DNA from: Botryotinia globosa
Lineage: Eukaryota > Ascomycota > Leotiomycetes > Helotiales > Sclerotiniaceae
DNA length: 64,000 nucleotides
Assembly: GCA_014898425.1 (NCBI GenBank)
Contig: RCSZ01000005.1
Coordinates: 1,638,501 to 1,702,500 of the forward strand
Direction of reading: 5' to 3'
Shown here: one piece after another, positions 14,501 through 25,600 of the stretch
Layout of the letters: each line of letters opens with the position of its first letter
How positions within the stretch are numbered: the first letter of the stretch is position 1
Translations under genes and position numbers: made by a program
The notes under the pieces: generated by a model
What the model saw: only the letters and a program-made list of their open reading frames with translations
Database searches by the model: none
Told to the model about the DNA's origin: nothing

Positions 14501-14543
14501 AGCTCAATGAATATTAATAAATATTATTACTACTATTATTATT
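8518..14543 (+). mobile_element. Tad-like LINE, copy C (full length, RIP-degraded)
   Basis: A ~6.03-kb element colinear with copy B from the 5' block (about 8520-8556, GATCAATATAATATCCTAAA) to the (TAC)n tail at about 14526-14543. A pyrimidine tract (about 14117-14177, also at 8103-8150) lies ~0.4 kb before the tail and recurs in every copy. Left flank is AAACTTTTGA and right flank GAACTTTTGA. The coding strand is +, and all frames are broken. Confidence 0.75.
10975..11620 (+). pseudogene. LINE ORF2 remnant (endonuclease-RT linker), copy C
   Basis: Colinear with 4915-5570 of copy B. At about 11420-11440 the ATTAATTGATATAAA stretch shows the same broken Trp codon, here TGA where copy B has TAA. 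Two copies reaching different stop codons from one ancestral TGG supports G-to-A mutation of each copy on its own. Confidence 0.5.
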
Positions 14544-14553
14544 GAACTTTTGA
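14544..14553 (+). repeat. Right flank direct repeat of LINE copy C
   Basis: GAACTTTTGA, one transition away from AAACTTTTGA at 2396 and 8508. It runs on into AAATCCAATGG, which continues the minisatellite unit interrupted at 2395. Confidence 0.5.
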
Positions 14554-14900
14554 AATCCAATGGAATTTTTGGAAATATGGAAGATTTGGAAGATATCTAA
14601 AAAGGTTGAAAATCCTAAGAATAATTTAAAAATACAAAGTTTTACTAACATTTTATTAAGCTTTCAAAATCTAAAGGAATTCCAAAAATTGCAAACGATC
14701 TAGAAGATATCTAAAAAATCTGAAAATCCTAAGAATAACCTGAAAATACACAGTTTCATTAGTTTTTCGTTAAGCTTTCGAAATTTGAAGGAACTTTTGA
14801 AATTCTGGAAAATCCGGGCAATATCTGAGGTATTAAAATGTTGAAAATCCTGAAAATCCTGAAAATAGTTTGGAAATCCTAAAACTCCGGAACTTTTGAA
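14554..14900. repeat. ~110-130 bp minisatellite, right part
   Basis: At least two tandem units share GAAGATATCTAAAAA, GAAAATCCTAAGAATAA, the AAATACA-AGTTT word and TTAAGCTTTC. GAAAATCCT then iterates at about 14850-14875. This block and 2160-2395 read as the two halves of one array split by LINE copies B and C. Confidence 0.65.
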
Positions 14901-15813
14901 TATAATCTTTTGGTATTGTTTTATTAGATAAAACAATTTTAATAGAATTTTGTTTTGCTTTTTATCAATATATAAGTTATTTGATATATCATTAATCATT
15001 CGTAATTGATTTTCATTACTAGATTCATCTATTAATTTTTGAAATAATTAATTAAACCTTTTTCTAATATAAAAAACTTTAAAACATTTTAAAAGAGCTT
15101 CGTTCTTTCAATAAAATTCATAAAATAAAAACTATTATATTTTACAGATATTGTTTTTTTTTGTATAAAAGATTTGAAATTATAAAAACAATTGATAATA
15201 TAAAGCTTTAGTAGTTTTTTGTTAGATTCTCGAAATTTAAAAAAATTCAGAAAATTCAGGAAATTCAGAAAATATCTAAAATATAAAAATCCTGAAAATC
15301 TAATTTCTTCAATAAATAAAAAAATTGTTTTGCTAATATCTTGGAGATGGGGTTTAAAATAAAGTTTGCTTTTCAAAAAAAAGATTTTTCTCAATATTCT
15401 ATCTTTGAAAGAATTGATATTTTTAAAAAGATATCGATAGTACATTATAGAAATACTTTATAAATATTAAATTATAAATATATTCTCTTTTCTTAGTTTT
15501 CTCTCAGTTCAATTTAATAAAATAGTGATTATTTTTATCTAAATAATATGAATTCTATATTAATAGCATATTATAGGTTTATTATAACCCAATTGAAATG
15601 AAATCTTTTAAAAAACTATTTTTTTAAAACTTTTCAAAATTATTTTGAAAAATTAATTATAAGATTACTTTAATATCTTAACAGTACAATTAGGGATATA
15701 AAACAATGGAAATACAGTACTAATATTAATGGAATAATTTTTATATAATTTTTAAACTTTTGAATAGTGTTAATATCAATAGAATAATATTTCTATAATT
15801 CTTAAACCTTTAA
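14901..15813. other. AT-rich spacer with a further minisatellite trace
   Basis: No gene seen. About 15195-15300 repeats the minisatellite words (TTAGTAGTTTTTTGTTAG, AATTCAGGAAATTCAG, AAAATCCTGAAAATC). Frames on the - strand at 14700-14999 and 15089-15445 are low-complexity by-products of this repeat. No promoter, intron or domain supports them. Confidence 0.5.
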
Positions 15814-18639
15814 AGTAGTAGTAGTAGTAATAGTAGTAGTAGTAATAGTAGTAGTAGTAATATCTATTAATATCCATCGAACTAGCTTAAGGCTAACCCT
15901 AGGAACCTCCTAAGCAATATAGGAATATATTAAATTATAGACTTATTTAATACTTTAAAAAGCAATATATATATATAAAAATGAAAGCTTATTTGAGTAA
16001 CCTTTTTATTATTAATTAAAATGAGATTAATGGTATTTTAGGATTTCGAAAAACTAAATATAGTTTTTTTAGAAATAATCAAATATAATATTATAAGAAT
16101 ATATATTTATAAGATATATTGATATCAAAAAACTTTTATTATATTTCTAATTACTATTTTACATTAGATAAGGAAAAAGTAGGATTTAATTAAAAAGGAA
16201 AAAAAAAATAGAAAAAGAGAGAAAGAGGAAATTGAGTATTTTTAATAAGGGTAAATACTAATATAAAATCAAATAATTTCGAAGAATTCGATTAATATTA
16301 ATAATTGTAATATTAGAAGTAAAAGATAATTAAAGTCTTTTATTATTAATAAGAGTGAAAATAATAGTGATTATTTAGATTATTTCTTAAATTGAATTAG
16401 CGATTTATAATATAATATTAGATATTTAGAAATCTTTTAATAGTTGTAGAAATATTTTAAATTAATATTTTGATATTAGAATTTTCTATAATACTATATG
16501 AAATGTCTATATTTTATATATATAATTAAAATACAATATAGTATTTTTTTAACAAATTCAATTCTAAAGGAAGTTTAATTATATAAACAGGGTTCTATTT
16601 ATTATATGTATTTTTAAAAAGAATTATTGTTTTTTCTATTAGAATTGTTTTATTTGATTACAAAGCTTTTTAATAACAATTTTTATTCTATTAATAATAA
16701 ATATTAAAATAAATCCTAGATTTCAAATAAATTTATAGATTTCAAAATCAATAAATTTATTGATAGTTTTGTTTTTCTTAATATTTATATAGCCAGAGAA
16801 TTAATAATTTTAATATTAAAGATTTCTATAATATTTTAATAAATATAAAAAGCTTATTAAAAGGAATCGAATTTATTATTATATAAATATTAGTTTATTA
16901 ATATATTATTAATATAAAACTATAAATATTATCTATTAAATAAAAGAATTCTTAAAATATATTTGAAGTTTATATAAACTCTAATTGTTTTTAAATTAAA
17001 GATATATAAAATATTATTAATTGAGTTTGAATTAATAATAATTTATTTTTTATTTTAATATATTATATATTTATTTATATTCAATCAGTCTTTTTTTATT
17101 AATAATTTGTTTAAAATTATTTAAAAAGATTGAGATTTTATTAAAAAGAAAATGAGCTTATTCTTTTTAAAGTTAATAGTTATTTTTTTATTATTAATAT
17201 TCTTTATCAAATCTATTTAATATTTTGAAGAGAAATATAGAGGTTATAATATAGGATATATAATATTAAAAAGGATTATCTTTGAATATTGAATTTTGGT
17301 TTCAGATTTTTATTATTAATTAATATTTTTGTTTTTGATAATAAATAGAAATATAATCTAATGAATTATAAAATAAAAAGTATTTATTAATTAGATATAT
17401 ATAATAAAACAAAGCTTAATTTTATTTAATATTATATTAATAAATAGAATGCTTTTATTTTTAAAAAGAATAGTTATTAAAATAATCTTTCAAATTGAAA
17501 ATATATTTTTAAATATTGAAGTGAATATTTATTTTAATAGACTAATATATTAATCTATTTAAAAAGAAATAATAAAATTGTAAATAATATATTGAATATA
17601 AATAATTTCATTTTATTATTAAATTATATTTCAATTTCATATATATAAAAAAGAATAATATAGATAATAATAATTTTATATAAAATTAAAATTGAGAAAC
17701 TATTAACTATTTTTACAAAATTGTAAATATAATAAATTATTATTTAAACTTTGATAGTTTTTATTAATAATATAAGGAGAAATATAATCCTTTTTTTTTA
17801 ATAAAATAAATCATTTTGAGTTTTTTGAAAATAAAAATTATTTTATTGTTATTGTTTTATTCCAAAACAAATTTATTTTATTTATTAAGGTGAGAATATT
17901 AAAGTTAAGGAATTGGGAGATTTAATATAAGTAAAGATTATTAATATATTTAAAATATAATTTTGTATTCTATAATATAAATTTAGTTAAATATAATATA
18001 TGTAGAATTAAAAAAAGAGAGAAATCCTAAAATATTTTATATTCAATTTTATAATTGAATATAATCGAATTTTTAAAATAAATTTAAATATATTGATTAA
18101 TAAAAAAGGATTCAATTAATTTTAGAAAAACTAAAGATTAATTTTATCTAATTATTCTTTTCAATAATCTTTGTTTTAAAAATATATCAAAAATATTTTC
18201 AATATTTATAATAATTATAATAACATTTAATTTTTAGAAAAAGATATTTTCTATATTATATATAAAACAAATAATTAAATACATAATAATTTTTTAAAAA
18301 AGGCTTTTTTATATTATAAACTAAAAATATTATTTATTAATATAATTTATATTAAATAAGAAATTGTAATTCTTTTTGCATTTTTTAAAATATAGGAAAT
18401 AAATATAATTAATTATTAAAAGTAAATAAAGAATCTATTCTTTTTATTAATTATAAATAATATAACTATTTTAATAAACTTTTAGGCTTATAAAAAGAAA
18501 TTAAGTATTAGATATCAATTATTAAATCTATATAAAATATTATTGATTATTTAGTAATAAATTCTGAATATCTCTATTAAAATATAATCAATATTTAATA
18601 AAATATCAAGGATTCTTATATTATTATATTTAATTTCTT

Positions 18640-19460
18640 TTATTGAAATAGATTGAGATTATTCTAAAATGTTTGATTTATTTCAATTTTTAAAAGGATT
18701 GTATTCGAGATTATTAAAAGTATTAAAATGATTAAGGACCTTTTTATATAAAGCCTTAGTTTTCTTTATAATATCTTTAATAAGGTTTTTATTAATATAT
18801 AATAAATACAATTTCAAATTAAATTTCAATTTATATTAATTGATAATCCTATAAAGTTCTTTATCATTTTCGATTTTATTTATAACATTCTTTTAATATT
18901 TACATTTTGTTCATTAAATTATTCTATAAGAAGTTGGATTTATTTGAGGAATATTCTTATTTAAAGTATCATATCTATAAAAATAATTTTGATATACTTT
19001 TTTATATTTGAGGATTTATTATAATATAGCGTTATTATCTTCTCTATTAAGTTTATTAATTATATAAATAGCGATATTTATTATTATAATAAAATCAGCT
19101 ATATACATTTTAATTATTATTTTATTTATATAAAAAAAAGAATAAGAATAGTAGATTATGTTAATATATATTAAATCAAAAAAAATTCTAACTTTATTTT
19201 TGGGATTCTATAATAATATTACTTTAATAGAATTATACCTTCTTCTAAAATAATAATAATTTGTATTTTGTAATTCGAGTTATTATATATATCTTTTTTA
19301 ATAATAATATCAATAAAAAGAATATTTGAAAAAATAAGATTAATAATATAATTAGCTTTATATACAAACTTATAAAAAATATTAATAAAATCTATATTAT
19401 TATTATTAAATCAATATATTGAATTTGAGTCTTTATATTTAAATTATATCTTTGATTTGA
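18640..19460 (-). pseudogene. LINE ORF2 remnant, copy D
   Basis: The reverse complement is colinear with the linker region of copies B and F (for example the stretch matching 5366-5560 lies at about 18660-18860). Stops are scattered through it. Assigned by alignment with the other copies rather than independently. Confidence 0.45.
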
Positions 19461-21072
19461 ATATATAATGTCAAATATTAAAATTGTTTTTTATTAAATA
19501 TTGAAATAATGAAATTAAATAGAATATATTATTTATTATTTTATTATTATTAAGTTAATAATATAAATTGGATATAATATTCCTATTTATATTAATTTAG
19601 AAAAGATTTTTATTATATATAAAGCAATATTGTTATATATATAAACTAATATTCTTATATATATATATTATAATCTAAAAACAATCTAATTCTTTGAGAT
19701 TCTTAAAATTCTAGAAATCTATTAAAATATAATAATTATAGTTTGAGTGATTTTGTATTTATGTATTAATAACTATTCAAAGTTTCTAAATACAAATAAT
19801 ATCAATTCATTAGATATCAAGAATTTTAAGAATTATTATATATATAGAAATATTTTTATTAATATTAGTCTAATAAATCTAAAGATCATATTATTAGATT
19901 TATTGATTATAAACTCTATTATAGAATCTATTGTATTATATTAATATTAATAGAATATATTTTCAAAATCAAATAAATATATTAAATTTATTAGAGTTTT
20001 ATATATAATAAAAGATATTCTTATTCTTTTTTCTATTTGTTTTTAAATATAATCTAAAAGCTTTCATTTAAAGAAAAATAGATATCTAAATTATAATTAC
20101 AAAAACTTATATCTAATTCTAGATTAAAGTTTAATTAATAACAAAAATATATTCAATCTATTTATATTAAATAATAATAATTCTATATTTATATTTATTA
20201 ATAAACTCTATAATTACAAAAATATTAGATACCTTTATTTCAAGAACTTCGATAAATATATTAGTTATTTAATATTGAATTTTTTCTATTTTTTAAATAA
20301 TTTTAAATTTATTTTTAATAGGGAATATTATAATACTATTTTTATATTAAAAACAATAAGATATCTTTTATATTCAGTTTTAAATAGATTATAATAATCA
20401 ATATATTTGAATAATATTATATAATTAATATTTATTAATTCTTTATATATATCTATTCGATAATTATAATAAATATAAAAAAGGAATTGGATATATCTAA
20501 AGAAAAAACAATATTTTTAATAGTTTAAATTATACTAAACTACAATATACTTCTTTTTAATCAATCTAAAAGAATTACTAATATTGAAAAAAGTAAAGGG
20601 ATAGATTATTTCAATAAATAAAATAATCCAAATGATTTTATTAAAATATTCATCAGTTTTATAATTAAAGAATTTAATAATAATTAAATACTTTTTTGTT
20701 TATATAAAAACTTTATTTATTATAATTACTTTATTACTCAGATTTATAAAGAAAATAAGGATTTCTATAATTATATCAAATCTCTAGAATAATTAGAGAT
20801 ATAATATTTAGTATTTGTAATATCTCTTATTAATTATATTTATTATAAAATAAATTATAAATATTATTAAATATAAAAATAATAATTCAATTTATAATTA
20901 TAAATAAGATTATTAGAATATTAATTAAAAAAAAACTTTTAATAATTTCCACAAATTATTATTGAAAAATAAAAACAAAGAATCAATTAAAAAAAATCAA
21001 ATTTTTTTATTTAATTAACAATCTTTAATTCTAATATTAAATATAATTCGAAATAAAACTTCTTTTTAATAT

Positions 21073-21138
21073 AAAATTATAAAAGGTTTTCTTAAATTCT
21101 ATATTTCTAAATTTAAAGAATATATTGTTTTTAATATC
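21073..21138 (+). repeat. 66-bp direct repeat, left copy
   Basis: A perfect 66-bp direct repeat with 21978-22043, bracketing the 0.84-kb element. LINE copy F has this sequence only once (about 35305-35370), so the duplication came with the insertion. Confidence 0.85.
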
Positions 21139-21802
21139 TCTAATATACAGGATTTAAAACACGGTTTATAACTGGAAGCTGATTGGTCTAGAAAGTACAT
21201 AAGGTTTGTACAGCGAATATCAAAATCCTAATGTAGATTAGATACTATTATTAATAGATATAATAATTATAAATAATTTATAAAATATAATTAATTAATA
21301 TTTTTATATTCTTTAAATTAATAGTTTTTAAATAATATTATTTTTATATATAAAAAAAGAATTGTTATTAATATATCAATTATTTAATTGATTTTATAAT
21401 AAAAAGTTTGATAAAAAGTTGTTAATACGATTCTGATTGGTTTAGATTTGATTAGCAATAAGAGAGATAAGAGAAGAGATTAAAAAGAAAAGAGAAGGGA
21501 TTAGATTTATTAGATTTATTAGATTTATTAGATTTATTAGATTTATTAGATTTATTAGATTTATTAAATTTATTAGATTTATTAGAGAAAAAAAGAATAG
21601 AAAAATAATTAAATAGAGTATTAAAAAATAATTTAAAAAAAGAATGGGAAATAAAAATAAAAAAAGAATTAGAAAAAAAAGAATTAGAAAAAGAATTAGA
21701 AAAAGAATTATAAGATTTATAAGGTTTTGAGGTTTTGAGGTTTTGAGGTTTAATTATACCTTTAAAATTTTTATATAAGCTAAAAGCTAGAGGTTAATAA
21801 AG

Positions 21803-21834
<32 letters not shown>

Positions 21835-21977
21835 ATATAAAAATATAAATCTTTTTTATTTTTAGAATTCTAAAAGCTATATAATACAAATATAAATGTA
21901 GGTCCTGAGGAGCATCAAAAAAACTACAAAGAGCGTTAGCAAGCCCGTTGTTATTTTTAGCTTCGAAGGGTCGAAAA
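21139..21977 (+). mobile_element. 0.84-kb minisatellite-bearing element, copy 1
   Basis: It opens with ATATACAGGATTTAAAAC, contains a TTAGATTTA 9-mer array, purine-rich AAAGAATTAGAA repeats, GGTTTTGAGG repeated three times (about 21721-21747) and an (ATT)n tract at 21806-21832. About 21895-21977 has normal base composition and looks untouched by RIP. The same order of parts recurs at 36867-37762 and, inverted, at 37763-38579. No coding frame. It is inserted into LINE copy D and bracketed by a 66-bp perfect duplication. The class is unknown: a non-LTR-mobilised (SINE-like) sequence or a repair-templated insertion are both possible. Confidence 0.65.
21501..21588 (+). repeat. Minisatellite (TTAGATTTA)n, about 10 units
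   Basis: Nearly perfect 9-bp tandem units, with one variant unit (TTAAATTTA) near 21568. Internal to the 0.84-kb element. Confidence 0.9.
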
Positions 21978-22043
21978 AAAATTATAAAAGGTTTTCTTAA
22001 ATTCTATATTTCTAAATTTAAAGAATATATTGTTTTTAATATC
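21978..22043 (+). repeat. 66-bp direct repeat, right copy
   Basis: Identical to 21073-21138. LINE sequence resumes directly after it. Confidence 0.85.
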
Positions 22044-22668
22044 ATTTTTATTATTATATTTAACTATTTTTATAAAGATTCTAGTATTAATAATAAATAT
22101 AATATAAATAGAAGATTGAATGTAAATATTAAGAGATATAAATAGAACAATAGTATTAAGAAAATAAAATAAATTATAAAGTTAATTATAAAACCATTGA
22201 ATTTTTTTATAAAGATTATATTAAATACGTTTATAAAAAATGCTATAAAAATATCGAATAATATTACAAGATTTATAATAATTATATATTTATTTTTTAT
22301 ATTACATTTAAAAACATCAAATTATGGTTAATAATATTTAATATATTTGAAATAATATTTTAATTATAATAATTGATTTCGAAAAAAAGAAATATTTGAA
22401 TATTCATTCTACTTCTTTTTTTAAAAATTATATAAAATTGATTGAAATTGAATGGAGATTGTAAATTTAATAAATATAGAAATCTAGGATTTAATAACTT
22501 TAAAAAACAATCTAAGATTATAAATCTATTATTTAATAATATTATTTTTAAAATAATTATTAAATTAAATAAAAGGGTTTATAAAGAATATAAAGAGTTA
22601 ATCCTATATAATAAAATCGAAAATATAAAGATATCTCGATTTTAGGATATTATATCGATTTGTTTGAA

Positions 22669-25600
22669 ATAATAGTAGTAATAGTAGTAATAGTATTTAT
22701 TAATATTTAATAAATTAATATAAAACCAACTTTAGAAATTTCTTAAGGGATATAGGGAGATATTAAGTTATAAATTTAAGATAATATTATAAAAAACAAA
22801 CTATATATATAAAAACCAAAAAATCTATTTGAATATTTTCTTTTTTATTAATTGAAATAAAATCAATAATATTTAGAGATTTCAAAAAGCTAGATATAAT
22901 TTTAAAAAACTAATAAATATATAGTATAAAAACAAGTATTTATATAAATAACTAAAACCAAAAAAATGTATATAAAAAATAAGATTCTTGTTATTTTTTC
23001 AATTATTATTTGAATAAAACAAGGGAAAAATAGAGTTTTGTTTTAAAGGAAAGAAAAAGGGAAAAAAGGATTATTTTTAATAAAAGCAAATATTAAAATA
23101 AAATTAAATTATTTCAAGAAATTTGATTAAGATTAATAATTAGGATATTAAAAACAAAAGATAATTAAAACCTTTTATTATTGAAATTGATAGGAATAAA
23201 AGTAATTATTTAAATTACTTTCTAAATTAAACTAGCAACTTTTAATAGAATATTGGATTTTCAAAGGTTTTCTAATAATTATAGAAATAATCTAGATTAA
23301 GATTTTGATATTTAAATTAATCACAATACCATACAAAATCTTTATATTTTGAATATTTTATAAGGATATAGTATAATATTTTTTCAAATAAATTCAACTC
23401 TTAAAGAACCTTCATTATATAAACTAAATTCTATTTATTATATATTCCTAATAAAATAAATTGTTATTTTTGTTATTAATATCACTTTAAATAGAAATTG
23501 TGTTCTCTAATTATAATATTAATTCTATTAATAATAAATTCTGAGATAAATCCTAAATTCTGGATAGATTTATAGAAACTAAGATTAATGAATTTATTAG
23601 CTACCTTATTTCTTTCAATTCTAATATATTGAAGGATCAATGGATTCTAATATCAAAGATTTATATAACATTTTAGTAAATATAAAACCCTATTATAAGA
23701 AATTCAATATATTATTATATAAATCTTAGATTAATAGAATACTATTTATATAGAATTAGAAATATTATAAATTGAATAAAAGGATTTGTAAAATATATTT
23801 AAAATATATATATATTTTAATTACTTTTATATTGGAAATATAAAAAATGAAATTGATTATATTAAAGCTTATAATAAATTATTTTCTATTTTAATAAACT
23901 ATATACTTATATTTTACAAATTTCCTTTTATTTTCAGTTTATTCAAAGCTATTTAAAAAATTAAAATCTTATTGAAAAGGAATTAGGATTATTATTTTTT
24001 AAAATTAATCTAAATAGTTTCTTTATTAATACTTTTTATTAAATTGATTTTATACCTTAAAAAGAAATATAGAGATTTTAATGTGAATTACAAAGGTCGC
24101 AATCATTTTGAAAGAGATTATAGGCATTTTATAAAATAGTACTCTATATTATCCACTAAATAAAATGAAACAAAGGAAATTAATGGTTTAGATATAATAT
24201 ATACCCCTGAATCACCCCTTATTGTTATCAATATTGAAGATATAAACCTTTCTTTTTCTATAAAACTATACTATTATTTTACTATACTTTTACTTTTGTT
24301 ATACCTTTTAAATATCCTTCTAAATACTTATTCCTTTCCTTTAGTTTGATAATTTTCTATATATGTTTAGGGATTCTTTTAATTCATTTTTGAATATGAT
24401 TTTAAAGTATATTTTGTTAGTATTATATTTATTGCTTTTTTAATTCTTTTTTTGATATTACTGCCCCCTTTTTAATAGTTTTTGTTTTTATTTATTATTA
24501 TATAAACTTAATAGCATTAAGATTGGAAGAGTTCTTTGATTATAGTAATTTAAAAACTTCAAGGAGTTTATATATCTTTTTTTAATAATAAAAAGAATAT
24601 ATAAATATATTATCTTTTATAATTATAATATTAGAATATTCTTTTTAATATTCTTTTGCAAATAATAAAAATAGAGATTTTAAAATGATTTATTAATATC
24701 AATATTAATTAATACTTTTAGTATTAAATTTATGAATATATATTTTTATAGTTTTTATATACTTTCATTTAGACTTTTGATTAAAGCGATTATATAATCT
24801 AATTCTTTTTATATTTGTTTTTAATTCTTATATTTTTTTATCAATATTATATTTTATAGTATTTTTAATTTTTAAATCGATATTATTAATTACTTTATTC
24901 TTTTTAAATTTCTTTTTCTATATATAATAAGAATCTTTCTTATTATATAAAAATACATCTTAAAATATAAATTCCTTCCTTTCTTTATATTTTCTTTTAA
25001 TAATATAATAATAATAAATCTTTGAAGATTTTTTTTATATCTTTATTTTGTTTTTTATTGAAACTAATTATATATTAATTTTGTTTATAAATATAATCTT
25101 TTTTCAATCTTTTAGAGTTCAATTTCGATATTTCCAAATTTATTTATATTATTATTCTTTATTAGATTTCTTTAATTGAGATTTAATAATAAGTTTAATT
25201 TGATAATAGCTTTTATTTTTTAAATATTTATATATATTTGAAATATAAATTTCATTAGTTTTAATAAGATTCAAGAGTTTATTAACCTTATTAATAATAA
25301 TAATACAGAAATATTACTATATAATCAAATTTTAAATAACAATTTATTAAATAATATTCTTTATTTTTTTAATCACTTTCTTTTTTTAGAAATTCAAATA
25401 TATTTTTTTCTATTCGATATATTCAAGTTTTAATCTTTTATTTTGTTTTTTATATAACTTTTTTTTATAATTAATTAATGAATTTTACAAATTTGAAAAT
25501 AAAAAATCTTTATAATTTCGATAATATTAAATAAAGGGATTCTAGTTTCAAAGAGAATAAGAGATTGAAATTTAGTATCAATATTTATATAAAAAGATTT

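Larger units (their letters stand above)
15814..22660 (-). mobile_element. Tad-like LINE, copy D (full length, carries a nested insertion)
   Basis: Reverse orientation. The (TAC)n tail reads (TAG)n on + at about 15814-15872. The conserved 3' block follows (GCTTAAGGCTAACCC at about 15890), and the 5' end is at about 22630-22660 (CTCGATTTTAGGATATT). After removing the 0.84-kb insertion and its duplicated flank the copy is ~5.9 kb, close to copies B, C and F. Open frames on + at 19747-19944, 21948-22145 and 22442-22645 are antisense. Confidence 0.7.

Noticed and set aside
14055..15445. Three - strand frames in the spacer right of LINE copy C (67, 99 and 118 codons)
   Set aside because: They translate the pyrimidine tract of copy C and the degenerate minisatellite; composition and repeats explain them.
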